Source: Rathayibacter sp. VKM Ac-2879
GTDB taxonomy: Bacteria > Actinomycetota > Actinomycetes > Actinomycetales > Microbacteriaceae
DNA length: 64,000 nucleotides
Direction: 5' to 3'
Assembly (NCBI RefSeq): GCF_015351245.1
Contig: NZ_JADKSO010000006.1
Location: forward strand, 1-64,000
Part shown: positions 17,561 to 25,709 of the stretch, one piece after another
How the letters are laid out: the number at the start of each line of letters is the position of its first letter
Position numbering within the stretch: the stretch's first letter is position 1
Made by a program: the position numbers and the translations under genes
Notes under the pieces: model-generated
Told to the model about the DNA's origin: nothing
What the model saw: the letters and a program-made list of their open reading frames with translations, nothing else
The model's database searches: none

Positions 17561-17809
17561 CACGCGGTCGACGAGTTCGCGCCACGCGCCGTCGAGCTCC
17601 GTCTCGCCGAGCCGGACGTGGTGCGTCTGGACGCGGATCTCATAGACGAAGCGGTCGGGGCGCGCGGGGGACGAGCGGTCGCCGTCGTCCCACGGGAGCG
17701 AGTCGAGGAGCTCGCGCCAGGCCGGCTGGTCGGGCTGCTCGGCGACGTCGACCCGCCAGACCCGGCGGAGCCCGGCAAAGCCGCCGCTGCGCGACACGAT
17801 GACGTCCAT
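17540..17809 (-). CDS. Emfourin-type protealysin inhibitor
   Basis: 89 residues beginning MDVIVSRSGGFAGLRRVWRV, the typical first strand pair of emfourin, the proteinaceous inhibitor of protealysin-like M4 peptidases. It ends ETELDGAWRELVDRVKKAQ. There is no signal peptide, in line with a cytoplasmic inhibitor. The minus-strand TAGCAT (17817-17822) lies 7 nt before the ATG, so it probably has its own leaderless promoter besides readthrough from the protease gene, whose stop is 124 bp upstream. Adjacency to the M4 gene strongly supports the assignment. Confidence 0.87.
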   Translation of the reverse strand: MDVIVSRSGGFAGLRRVWRVDVAEQPDQPAWRELLDSLPWDDGDRSSPARPDRFVYEIRVQTHHVRLGETELDGAWRELVDRVKKAQPR

Positions 17810-17844
17810 GCGCGCGATGCTACCCGCCGGCACCGCCGGAATCC

Positions 17845-17872
17845 GGGGTGCTTGGCACGGGGGTGCTTGGCA
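17845..17872. repeat. Tandem 13-nt direct repeat upstream of the inhibitor promoter
   Basis: GGGGTGCTTGGCA occurs at 17845-17857 and again exactly at 17860-17872, a 15-bp period. It lies just upstream of where the -35 of the inhibitor promoter should be, so it is a candidate regulator site. Confidence 0.6.
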
Positions 17873-17933
17873 TTGGGCGCTCGGCTCTTACGCGCTCGGC
17901 GCGAACGTCCGCTCTGGGCGCCTCCGCGCGGAG

Positions 17934-19007
17934 TCAGGCGCCCGGCACCGCGACCCCCACCGTCGTCCATCCAGTGCGCACCGCCGACTCGACCTCGGAC
18001 CCGGCGCCGTAGCGCGCCGCCGCGGCCGACACGGTGAGCGCCGCGAATACCTCGAAGTCGGCGGTCGCCGTGAGCACGCCTCCCGTGAGCACGTCGTACC
18101 AGACCTGGCCGGCCCGCTCCCACGCTGCGCCCCCGAGCGTCGTCGCCGCCACCGCGAAGGCGCGGTTGGGGATGCCCGAGTTGATGTGGACGCCGCCGTT
18201 GTCCTCCTCGGTGTCGACGTAGTCGGCCATCGACGCCGGCTGCGGGTCTCGTCCGAGCACGTCGTCGTCGTAGGCGGTGCCGGGGGCGAGCATCGAGCGC
18301 AGGGCGGCCCCCTGGACCTCCTCGGTGAACAGGCCCTCGCCGATGAGCCAGCTCGCCTCGCCCGCCTCCTGACCCGCCTCGAACTGCTCGAGCAGCGCGC
18401 CGAAGACGTCCGAGATCGACTCGTTGAGCGCTCCGGACTGGCCGCGATAGACCAGGTTTGCCGTGTACTCGGTGACGCCGTGGGCGAGCTCGTGGCCGAT
18501 CACGCTGAGGGAGACGGTGAAGCGGCGGAACACCTGGCCGTCGCCATCGCCGAACACCATCCGGGAGCCGTCCCAGAAGGCGTTGTCGTAGTCGTCGCCG
18601 TAGTGGACGGTCGCGTCCAGCGGCAGCCATGCATCGTCGATGGAGTCGCGCCCGTAGGCCCGCTGCAGGAAGCCGAACATCGCGCCCAGGCCGTCGTAGG
18701 CCTCGTCGACGGCGTGATCGCCGGTCGCCGGCGCACCCTCGACCCTGACGGTCGTGCCCGGGAGCGTCTCGGTCGTCCTCGCATCCGAGATGGTGCGTTG
18801 GAGGGAGTGGAGCTTCGAGCGCTGCGCGGCCGCCGGGGCACCTGTGGCCGTCGAACGGCCCGGAGCGGGCTCGCCCAGCCGCACTCGACGGAACGGCGCG
18901 TCGCGTTCGAGCGAGCGGCTCGCCGCCCGAGCAGCCCGCGCGAACGCGGGATCGTCGAGGCGCGCGATGCGGACGAGGAGATACGGCGGCACAACGGTTC
19001 GTCTCAT
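17934..19007 (-). CDS. Protealysin-like M4 metallopeptidase
   Basis: 357 residues. There is no signal peptide; a short N-terminal precursor begins MRRTVVPPYLLVRIA, as in protealysins with their PPxL-type motif. The catalytic domain has ATVHYGDDYDNAFWDGSRMV, the zinc/catalytic motif HELAHGVTEYTANLVY, and the third ligand in SGALNESISDVFGA. The end holds the catalytic His region GGVHINSGIPNRAF. Such enzymes are cytoplasmic or non-classically released, and their activity is held by emfourin, encoded directly downstream. The ATG at 19007 is chosen because the precursor motif follows at once. Confidence 0.92.
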   Translation of the reverse strand: MRRTVVPPYLLVRIARLDDPAFARAARAASRSLERDAPFRRVRLGEPAPGRSTATGAPAAAQRSKLHSLQRTISDARTTETLPGTTVRVEGAPATGDHAVDEAYDGLGAMFGFLQRAYGRDSIDDAWLPLDATVHYGDDYDNAFWDGSRMVFGDGDGQVFRRFTVSLSVIGHELAHGVTEYTANLVYRGQSGALNESISDVFGALLEQFEAGQEAGEASWLIGEGLFTEEVQGAALRSMLAPGTAYDDDVLGRDPQPASMADYVDTEEDNGGVHINSGIPNRAFAVAATTLGGAAWERAGQVWYDVLTGGVLTATADFEVFAALTVSAAAARYGAGSEVESAVRTGWTTVGVAVPGA

Positions 19008-19141
19008 GCCCTCGATCCTCGCATCGACCACCGACACGGGCTCGGGCTCGCAGCGCCGCCGGGGATGCGGTAACGCGCGCTAGCCTGAGTCTGCGGTTTC
19101 CACCCATCCGGGGCTCTGCCTCGAGGACGACGAGGGCAGAC

Positions 19142-19726
19142 ATGGGCGTCATCACGCGAGGCTTTTTCGGCAAGCGAGAGGCGGATCCCGCGCTCCCGCC
19201 CGGTCAATACCTCGAGCGCGGCTTTCCCGTCCTCTCGATCGGACCGACGCCGAACATCCACGAGTGGGCCTTCTCGATCGACGCCGGACCCGGCGGAGTC
19301 CGCCGCTGGAGCTGGGACGGGTTCGCGGCGCTCCCGCACGAGGATGTCCACACCGACATCCACTGCGTGACCCGGTGGTCGAAGCTCGGCACGAGCTGGC
19401 GCGGCGTCTCGGTCGACACCCTGCTCGACGGCGTCGAGAGCGAGGCCCGTTTCGTCATGGCGACGAGCTTCGGCGGCTACACCACCAACGTGCCGCTCGC
19501 CGAGATCCGCGGCGGCCGTGCCTGGGTCGTCACCGAGTTCGAGGGTGCTCCGCTCGCGCCCGAGCACGGCGGCCCCGCCCGTCTGCTGGTGCCGCACCTG
19601 TACTTCTGGAAGAGCGCCAAATGGGTGCGCAGCCTCCGCCTGATGCCGGGCGACGAGCCAGGCTTCTGGGAGCAGAACGGCTACCACTCCCACGGAGACC
19701 CCTGGACCGAGCAGCGTTACTCGTGA
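19142..19726 (+). CDS. Sulfite-oxidase-like molybdopterin oxidoreductase
   Basis: 194 residues, a compact single-domain protein of the sulfite oxidase/YedY molybdopterin fold. The probable Mo-ligating Cys is in DIHCVTRWSKLGTSWRGV; RLLVPHLYFWKSAKWVRSL and GYHSHGDPWTEQRY are the other family segments. It lacks a Tat signal, so it is probably cytoplasmic. Substrate unknown. The stop overlaps the start of the next gene (GTGA), which encodes a flavin reductase and so probably supplies electrons. TAGCCT near 19080 is a possible -10. Confidence 0.9.
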   Translation: MGVITRGFFGKREADPALPPGQYLERGFPVLSIGPTPNIHEWAFSIDAGPGGVRRWSWDGFAALPHEDVHTDIHCVTRWSKLGTSWRGVSVDTLLDGVESEARFVMATSFGGYTTNVPLAEIRGGRAWVVTEFEGAPLAPEHGGPARLLVPHLYFWKSAKWVRSLRLMPGDEPGFWEQNGYHSHGDPWTEQRYS

Positions 19727-20451
19727 CGTGGACGGAGGCGGTGGCCGAGTCAGTCGCCTTGCTCACGCCCACGTCGCGCCTGATCACTCTGCGCGTGCCA
19801 GGCTGGCCTGGCCACCGCGCCGGTCAGCATCTCGACGTGCGACTGACCGCGCCGGACGGATATCAGGCGAGCCGCTCGTACTCGATCGGTGCACCCTCCG
19901 CCGGAGAGCTGGTCGAGGTGGCGGTCGAGCGGCTCGACGACGGAGAGGTCTCACCGTTCCTCGTCGACGTCTTGGAGGCGGGCGACTCCCTCGAGGTGCG
20001 GGGCCCGATCGGCGGCTGGTTCGTCTGGTCGCCCGACCAGACCGAGCCCGTGCAACTCATCGCGGGAGGCAGCGGCGTCGTCCCGCTCATGGCCATGGCT
20101 CGCGAACACGCCCGCGCGGGCAGCGCGGCGCCGATGCGGCTCCTCTACTCGGTGCGCTCGCCGGCGTCCGTCTACTACGGTCACGAGCTGCTCGCGCTCG
20201 CCGAGCGGTCGGCGGGCTCGGGAGGCGTGGCGACCGAACTGCTCTACACGCGCGTCGCGCCGGAGGGAGCCGCCCGGCTGGCCGGCCGCGTCACTCCGTC
20301 CCTGCTCGCCGAGGCGACGCTGCCGCCTTCGATCGAGCCGACCGTCTACGTCTGCGGCCCGACGTCATTCGTCGAGACCGTCGCTTCCGCCCTCGTGGCG
20401 CACGGCCATCCACCCGAGCGCATCCGCACCGAGCGCTTCGGCGGCGCCTGA
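19723..20451 (+). CDS. Ferredoxin reductase-like FAD/NAD(P)H oxidoreductase
   Basis: 242 residues. FAD-binding motif RSYSIGAPS, then the NAD(P)-binding domain beginning LIAGGSGVVPLMAMAREH, with YSVRSPASVYY and VYVCGPTSFVETVA. There is no 2Fe-2S domain, so it is a minimal reductase. The GTG at 19723 overlaps the stop of the molybdoenzyme gene by four bases, indicating translational coupling and a two-component redox system. The frame runs far upstream of 19723, but those residues are an artefact of overlap with the previous gene. Confidence 0.9.
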   Translation: MTWTEAVAESVALLTPTSRLITLRVPGWPGHRAGQHLDVRLTAPDGYQASRSYSIGAPSAGELVEVAVERLDDGEVSPFLVDVLEAGDSLEVRGPIGGWFVWSPDQTEPVQLIAGGSGVVPLMAMAREHARAGSAAPMRLLYSVRSPASVYYGHELLALAERSAGSGGVATELLYTRVAPEGAARLAGRVTPSLLAEATLPPSIEPTVYVCGPTSFVETVASALVAHGHPPERIRTERFGGA

Positions 20452-20476
20452 CCCCCTCCGCCCGCCCGCCCGCCCT

Positions 20477-20539
20477 CCGCGAGATGCCACTTATGAGCAC
20501 GACACGCCGCGTCGGAGGCTCATAAGTGGCATCTCGCGG
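20477..20539. repeat. Perfect 22-bp inverted repeat, probable bidirectional terminator
   Basis: 20477-20498 and 20518-20539 are exact reverse complements (core GAGATGCCACTTATGAGC), with a 19-nt spacer; further pairs are possible outward. It separates convergent genes ending at 20451 and 20558. The core is AT-richer than its surroundings and has no U-tract, so besides terminating transcription it could belong to a dispersed palindromic family. Confidence 0.8.
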
Positions 20540-20557
20540 GGGACGGGGCAGGGGGCG

Positions 20558-21064
20558 TCACTCGAAGGAGACGGTGCGGTTGTCGCCTACGTCGGGGCGG
20601 CCGCCGGTGAGGGCCGCCTTCAGCACCGTGAAGAGGACGACCGGGCGAGGCTCGTCGCTCGCCCAGAGCTCGACGGTCTCGGCCTCGACGCGGATCAGCG
20701 CGACGGTCGGGTCGTCCTTGCCGTCGGGGAACCAGCCAGAGAGCGACGGCGACCACAGCTCGTCGACCTTTGCGGAGTCGTGCACGACGGTCGCCGAGCC
20801 CGCGACCGACAGGTAGCCCTTCTTCGACTCGAACGCCACGTTGACGCTCGGGTTCGCACGGATGTCGTCGACTTTCGCCGACGGGTCCTGAGTGAAGAAC
20901 CAGAGCACGCCGTCGAAGTCGGTGTCCTGAGCGGCGAGCGGCCGGCTCACGAGCTGCCCGGTCGCCGTGACGGTCGTCAGCAGTCCGATCTTCGCGCTCT
21001 TCACGAGCTCGGCGATCTGGGCGACGTCGTTCGGGTCGGCGGGGGTGATGTCGGTATCGGTCAT
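20558..21064 (-). CDS. Pyridoxamine 5'-phosphate oxidase-family flavoprotein (general stress protein 26 type)
   Basis: 168 residues with the split-barrel FMN-binding pattern: KIGLLTTVTATGQLVSRPLA, LWFFTQDPSAKVDDIRANPS, VNVAFESKKGYLSVAGSA and ELWSPSLSGWFPDGKDDP. This matches the stress-protein-26 branch, which binds flavin and does not make pyridoxal phosphate. The ATG at 21064 fits the usual short N-terminus; the longer open frame upstream (to 21520) is out of character. It is divergent from 21140. Confidence 0.88.
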   Translation of the reverse strand: MTDTDITPADPNDVAQIAELVKSAKIGLLTTVTATGQLVSRPLAAQDTDFDGVLWFFTQDPSAKVDDIRANPSVNVAFESKKGYLSVAGSATVVHDSAKVDELWSPSLSGWFPDGKDDPTVALIRVEAETVELWASDEPRPVVLFTVLKAALTGGRPDVGDNRTVSFE

Positions 21065-21139
21065 GGGGCCGACGCTACGCGCGCCACGGGCGACCGCAAG
21101 GGGTGGCGGGGCTCCTCCCCGCGTGCCTAGCGTCGAGGC

Positions 21140-21418
21140 ATGGACACCGACACGAGCTACACGGCCATCCTCGACAGCGGGGAGGAGCAGGAGAGCATCC
21201 GTCTCGACCTCGTCGACGGATCCCCGCAGCGCACCGTCACCCGTGTCGCCGACATCGACGGCGAGGAGGTCGAGGTCGTCTGGGAGTTGGAACCCGACGA
21301 CGAGGGCTTCCACGTCTATCGACCCGTCCGAGTCGAGGGTCGAGACGACGACAGCGGCGAGGTGTCCGACGACACCCTGACCGAGGGCAGCGGCGCGGAC
21401 GCCTACGCGGGGGAGTGA
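21140..21418 (+). CDS. Small acidic protein of unknown function
   Basis: 92 residues, very acidic, with a likely beta-rich core (SYTAILDSG, RTVTRVADIDGEEVEVVWEL) and a disordered Asp/Gly/Ser tail. I do not recognise it. The start is supported by TAGCGT (21128-21133) with 6 nt to ATG, the local leaderless pattern. Confidence 0.62.
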   Translation: MDTDTSYTAILDSGEEQESIRLDLVDGSPQRTVTRVADIDGEEVEVVWELEPDDEGFHVYRPVRVEGRDDDSGEVSDDTLTEGSGADAYAGE

Positions 21419-21546
21419 CGACCCGCGGCGTTCGCGCCACCGGGTGGAGCGTCGTAGTCGCAGAATCCGCGAGGCGCTCGCCGCGCGCGGGCGCGAACGA
21501 GCCCCTCCTCGGAGGCTCACGGGAGGGACCCCCTAGGGTATGAGGC

Positions 21547-22074
21547 ATGAGCACGTCACCCGACGGCGCGCCCCCGCGCCAGGGTTCCTCCGCACCACGA
21601 GCAGCCGGCGCCGCACCGTCTCGGCGCTCCATCCGCCTCTCCGCCGAGGCCGGAGCCCGACGGGCCGCGGGCGCCGGAGGCTCGCGCCGCGCGGGCCGCA
21701 GCACCGTGGCGACGACGACGGCCGGTTCGCTGGGGCGCCGTCACGGCGCCGCACTCTCCTCGATCCTCCTCGGCCTGATCGTCATACCGATCTCGTTCTT
21801 CGCCTGGTACGCGATCATCTCGCTTGGCGCCTATCCGGGCCAGCAAGCGGTCAGCGACCTGATCCTCGCCGTCGTGTATACGGCGATCGTGCATGCGCTC
21901 CTCCTCGCCGGCGTCCTTCTCGGCGCCGGTTCGATCCGCGCTCGTCGCCGCTCGGGCCGGATTCCCGTCGCGGGGTGGATCGGTGTCGTCGTGAACCTGC
22001 TCGTCCTCGTCTACTGGGAGCTGCTGGTCTCGCCGTGGCTCGTCGAGCTCTGGAACCGCGCCGTCGGCTCCTGA
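21547..22074 (+). CDS. Small membrane protein with disordered basic N-terminus
   Basis: 175 residues. The first about 65 are Ala/Arg/Ser/Gly-rich and probably disordered; then come three TM helices (about 70-93, 100-127, 143-165). TAGGGT at 21534-21539 lies 7 nt before the ATG. No family is recognised with confidence. It is followed by rpsO, which has its own leader. Confidence 0.66.
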   Translation: MSTSPDGAPPRQGSSAPRAAGAAPSRRSIRLSAEAGARRAAGAGGSRRAGRSTVATTTAGSLGRRHGAALSSILLGLIVIPISFFAWYAIISLGAYPGQQAVSDLILAVVYTAIVHALLLAGVLLGAGSIRARRRSGRIPVAGWIGVVVNLLVLVYWELLVSPWLVELWNRAVGS

Positions 22075-22199
22075 GTCGCCCTGCACCAGTCGCCCTGCAC
22101 TCTGGTAAGCTCGTCCGGTTGCCGTTCAACGGCCGCGGATCAAGAGAGCCCACGCATCAGGCGCCGGGCACCGCGCAACGAGAGAGAGGGGATCCATCT

Positions 22200-22469
22200 A
22201 TGGCACTCGAAGCAGATGTCAAGAAGGCGATCATCGAAGAGTACGCGACCCACCCCGGTGACACCGGATCCCCCGAGGTCCAGGTAGCTGTCCTGACCCG
22301 TCGGATCAAGGACCTCACCGAGCACCTCAAGGAGCACAAGCACGACCACCACTCGCGTCGTGGTCTGCTCCTGCTCGTGGGCCAGCGTCGCCGGCTCCTC
22401 GGTTACCTCGCGGATGTGGACATCAGCCGCTACCGCGCGTTGATCGAGCGTCTCGGTCTCCGCCGCTAG
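22200..22469 (+). CDS. rpsO: 30S ribosomal protein S15
   Basis: 89 residues, the standard S15 length. Hallmarks are [40 protein letters not shown] and [10 protein letters not shown]. It binds 16S rRNA in the central domain early in 30S assembly. GAGAGGGG lies 9 nt before the ATG. The leader of about 100 nt behind TAAGCT near 22107 is long enough for autoregulation, known for S15 elsewhere but not shown here. Unlike many bacteria, pnp is not directly next to it; four genes intervene. Confidence 0.97.
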   Translation: MALEADVKKAIIEEYATHPGDTGSPEVQVAVLTRRIKDLTEHLKEHKHDHHSRRGLLLLVGQRRRLLGYLADVDISRYRALIERLGLRR

Positions 22470-22519
22470 TTCCTCACCGAACCGGCGCGGGGTCTCGATG
22501 ACACCGCGAACATCGTGCA

Positions 22520-22555
22520 GAACGGGCCGTTCTCCTTCGGGAGGACGGCCCGTTC
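22520..22555 (+). terminator. rpsO terminator with UUCG tetraloop
   Basis: 22520-22535 pairs with 22540-22555 over 16 positions (one G-T wobble), closed by C(TTCG)G, the extra-stable tetraloop. There is no U-tract. Confidence 0.8.
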
Positions 22556-22581
22556 GTGCGTTCTCGGAGCGCCGCGGTCGT

Positions 22582-23412
22582 TCACGGCAGGGGTGCCGGG
22601 CGCTCGACGCCTCCCCACGAGAAGCCCCGCGACGACTCGAACCAGGCTGCGGCCGCAGCCTCGCGGGAGGTGTTCACCCCGGCGCGGCTCGGTTCCTCCA
22701 GCGCCTCGGTCAGCGTCGGCAAAGCGATACGCCAGGCGGCCGCGCTGCGTACCGCCTGCGCCCAGTCCCGGCCGCACACCGGATCCGCGGCGCCGGCGGT
22801 GAGCGCTCTGGGGGACGTCACGTCCCACCCGCTCCCCGATTCGGCCACGGCGACCGCGCAGGTCAGGGCGGCCGCGCGGAACACACGGTCGGGGCCGACG
22901 TCCGGGCCCAGCAGTTCGTCTTGCGCCGACACGATCGCCGTGAGGGCGAGCAGGATGCGCGTGGCCGCCGCGTCCGGCCGGGGGCGAATCGTCCCGTCGC
23001 CGGCCGACACCGAGGCCGACGAGCCCGGGGCGAGGAGCAACCCCGACGACGACTGCGAGGCGTGCAGGGCGAGCAGTCCCGTCACGCCGTCCGTGCCGTT
23101 GGTGACGCCGCGGACCGAGGCGTCGCCGAGGCTCCAGACGATCGGCGTGCGGTTGTGGATCGTCAGTCGACGGTGGTCGTCGTCGATGCAGGCGATCAGG
23201 TGCCCGGCGGGCACCCCGGCTCCGCCGTCAAGGGCCGAGGAGGCGGCAAGCAGCTCGCGGGACTCGTCGCAGTTCCGGGGCGCGACCGGCTCGGGGCCGT
23301 CGGAGGCGGCGGGCGCCTCGTGGACGGCCACCGCGGCGACGGCGACCCCGGAGGCGGTCACGCTCGCGAGCGCGACGGCGGCGAGGAGGAGCGCCACGCC
23401 ACGCCTGCCCAT
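22582..23412 (-). CDS. Exported protein of unknown function
   Basis: 276 residues. Signal peptide: MGRRG, then about 25 hydrophobic residues ending near AVAAVAVHEA. The mature part has at least four cysteines (PRNCDES, LIACIDD, LTCAVA, PVCGRDW), suggesting disulphides outside the cell, and an Ala-rich helical C-terminus. GGGAGG 8 nt before the ATG at 23412 sets the start. No known domain is seen. It converges with rpsO. Confidence 0.68.
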   Translation of the reverse strand: MGRRGVALLLAAVALASVTASGVAVAAVAVHEAPAASDGPEPVAPRNCDESRELLAASSALDGGAGVPAGHLIACIDDDHRRLTIHNRTPIVWSLGDASVRGVTNGTDGVTGLLALHASQSSSGLLLAPGSSASVSAGDGTIRPRPDAAATRILLALTAIVSAQDELLGPDVGPDRVFRAAALTCAVAVAESGSGWDVTSPRALTAGAADPVCGRDWAQAVRSAAAWRIALPTLTEALEEPSRAGVNTSREAAAAAWFESSRGFSWGGVERPAPLP

Positions 23413-23488
23413 CGCTGCCACCTCCCGCTCGGAGGCTAGTCCCGGGCGGCCCGGGCGGCCAACCGCTGGACGGATCGACTGCTGGGCC

Positions 23489-24367
23489 CTAGCCCGAGCG
23501 TTCCACGAGTAGCGCCGTGAGGGCCTGCACGGCCGCGGAGGGGCGTGGGGCCGTGCAGACGGAGAGCTCCCACTCCAGCCCGGGCCAGTCGAGCCCGATC
23601 GCGGTTACTCCCTCCAGCGCCTCGACGCCCGCCCGCGGCACGATCGCCGGGCCGAGACCGGACTGCACGAAGCGGGGGATGCCGGGGAGATCGGCGACTT
23701 CGGTGGCGACGCGCCTCCTGGCCCCGGCCGCGCGGAACGCGAGATCGACACTGAGCCGGTTGCCGAAGCCGGCGGGTGTGTCGACGAACGTCAGCCCGTC
23801 GAGGTCGTGCGGCGTCGGCGCCGCGTGCGCGGCGAGCGGGTGCCCGCTCTCGACGAGGAGGACGAAGTCGCTGCGCACGAGGCGGGTCACGGCCAGCTCG
23901 CGCAGGTGCGTCGCAGGCAGGGCCAGCAAGGCGACGTCGAGCAGCCCCCGGCGCAGGTCTTCCGCGAGACCGGTGGAGCCCGTGGTCGACGTACGCAGGA
24001 GCAGGTCGACCAGCGGATGACGGGTTCGGAAGAGCCCGAGGGCGCCGGGCAGATCGACGAGATCGAGGGCCGAGAAGGTGCCCACCCGCACGCGACCGCG
24101 CAAGCCGGCGGCGTCCTCGGCCGCGAGCGAGCGCATCCGGTCGAGGCTGTCGATCGCCGAGCGTGCGGAGGGGAGCAGGGCCTCGCCGACGGTGGTGAGG
24201 GCGACGCGGCGGGTCGAGCGGGCGAACAGCGGTGAGCCGAGTTCCTGCTCGAGGGCGCGGATGGTCGCCGAGAGGGTCGACTGCACCACGAACAGGCGTG
24301 TCGCGGCGCGAGTGAAGCTGAGTTCCTCGGCCACCGCGACGAAGGCGGCCAGCTGACGGTCGTCCAT
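23489..24367 (-). CDS. LysR-family transcriptional regulator
   Basis: 292 residues. An N-terminal winged helix-turn-helix (LAAFVAVAEELSFTRAATRL, STLSATIRALEQELGSPLFAR) and a periplasmic-binding-type effector domain from about 90, beginning GRVRVGTFSALDLVDLP. An ATG five codons upstream (24382) is also possible. It is divergent from the MFS gene at 24450, so that transporter is its likeliest target. The effector is unknown. Confidence 0.92.
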   Translation of the reverse strand: MDDRQLAAFVAVAEELSFTRAATRLFVVQSTLSATIRALEQELGSPLFARSTRRVALTTVGEALLPSARSAIDSLDRMRSLAAEDAAGLRGRVRVGTFSALDLVDLPGALGLFRTRHPLVDLLLRTSTTGSTGLAEDLRRGLLDVALLALPATHLRELAVTRLVRSDFVLLVESGHPLAAHAAPTPHDLDGLTFVDTPAGFGNRLSVDLAFRAAGARRRVATEVADLPGIPRFVQSGLGPAIVPRAGVEALEGVTAIGLDWPGLEWELSVCTAPRPSAAVQALTALLVERSG

Positions 24368-24370
24368 GTG

Positions 24371-24395
24371 TTGATTATCCATCCAAGACGATCAA
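24371..24395. promoter_or_regulatory. Candidate LysR operator
   Basis: TTGAT at 24371-24375 and ATCAA at 24391-24395 form an interrupted palindrome in the gap between the divergent LysR and MFS genes. The 15-nt spacer is longer than the classic T-N11-A box, so this is weak. Confidence 0.35.
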
Positions 24396-24449
24396 TTCCT
24401 CCGAGATCTTCCGTTGGACAGGGATGAACGGGCGGAGCACCCTGATGTC

Positions 24450-25670
24450 GTGACCCTCGCCGACCGCCTCCTCCCCGCCGCCCGCCGCCATGAGTTCTCG
24501 CACCGTCATGGCTTCTGGATCATCGCCGTCGCGTTCCTCGCCGTCATGGCGTTCTCGACCGTCCCGACCCCGCTCTACGCGATCTATCAGCAGCGCGACG
24601 GCTTTCCCGCCGTCATCGTGACCGTGGTGTTCGCCGCCTATGCGGTCGGAGTCGTCGCGAGCCTCTTCCTCGCTGGCCACGTCAGCGACTGGCTCGGCCG
24701 CCGCCGCATCCTGCTCGCGTCGATCGTGACCGAGGTGGTGGCCGCGGTGGTGTTCCTCCTCTGGCCCGAGGTTCCCGGGCTGATCGTCGCGCGCCTGCTC
24801 ACGGGTCTCGGCGTCGGAGCGCTCACGGCGACCGCCACAGCCCACCTTTCTGAGCTGAGGGCGACCGCCCACCCACACGAGGGGCCGGGCACGGCCCGCG
24901 CCGTGTCCGCGCTCGTCAACATGGGAGGACTCGCCCTCGGTCCGCTTGTCGGCGGAATCCTCGCCGTGTCCGTGCGCGAGCCGCTGGTCGTCCCCGACGC
25001 GGTGTTCCTCGTGCTGCTGGTCGTGCTCGGGTTCGGCGTCGCCCTCGTCCCCGAGACCGTCGAACGCCGCGAGATCCTGCCCGTCTACCGCCTACAGCGC
25101 CTCGCCGTGCCCGCCGCCTCCCGCGGGGTGTTCCTGTCGGCCGCCGTGGCGGCCTTCTCCGGGTTCGCCGTCTTCGGCCTGTTCACTTCGCTCGCACCCA
25201 CCTTCCTCGCGGGCCGCTTCGGCGAGACCTCCCCTCTGGTCGCCGGCGCCGTCTCGTTCGGCGTCTTCGCGGCCGGAGCCGTGGCTCAGCTCGTCTCGGC
25301 GCGGCTCGCCACCGTGCAGGCGCTGCGCTGGGCCGCCCTGGCGCTCACGGTCGGCCTGGTGCTGGTGGCCCTCGGTGCTCTGGTCGTCTCGTCGCCTGCC
25401 TTCATCGTCGGAGGAGTGCTCGCCGGGGCGGGCGTCGGGCTGCTCTTCCGCCTCGCCCTCGGAGTCGCGGGGGCACTCGCCACGGAGGAGACCCGCGGCG
25501 AAGTGCTCGCGGCGATGTTTCTGGCCGCCTACCTCGGCCTGGCCGTGCCGGTCTTGGCGATTGGGGCGGCGCTCGCGCTCGTGCCGGCCGTGCCGGTCCT
25601 CCTCGGCTTCGTCGCCGTGGTGCTGGCGCTCGTGCTGGCGGCCATCGCACGGATGCTCCGTTCGGTCTGA
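24450..25670 (+). CDS. Major facilitator superfamily transporter
   Basis: 406 residues with twelve predicted TM helices. The MFS motif A loop is GHVSDWLGRRRILLAS between helices 2 and 3, and helix 5 has ALVNMGGLALGPLVGGIL, a motif C-like antiporter feature that suggests drug or metabolite export. The start is unsure: a TTG at 24414 and a GTG at 24450 are both in frame. I chose the GTG because the first TM helix then follows a normal short N-terminus. Confidence 0.87.
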   Translation: MTLADRLLPAARRHEFSHRHGFWIIAVAFLAVMAFSTVPTPLYAIYQQRDGFPAVIVTVVFAAYAVGVVASLFLAGHVSDWLGRRRILLASIVTEVVAAVVFLLWPEVPGLIVARLLTGLGVGALTATATAHLSELRATAHPHEGPGTARAVSALVNMGGLALGPLVGGILAVSVREPLVVPDAVFLVLLVVLGFGVALVPETVERREILPVYRLQRLAVPAASRGVFLSAAVAAFSGFAVFGLFTSLAPTFLAGRFGETSPLVAGAVSFGVFAAGAVAQLVSARLATVQALRWAALALTVGLVLVALGALVVSSPAFIVGGVLAGAGVGLLFRLALGVAGALATEETRGEVLAAMFLAAYLGLAVPVLAIGAALALVPAVPVLLGFVAVVLALVLAAIARMLRSV

Positions 25671-25709
25671 TCGACGCGCGGATCGGTCCCTCCGCCCCAC
25701 AATGGACGG

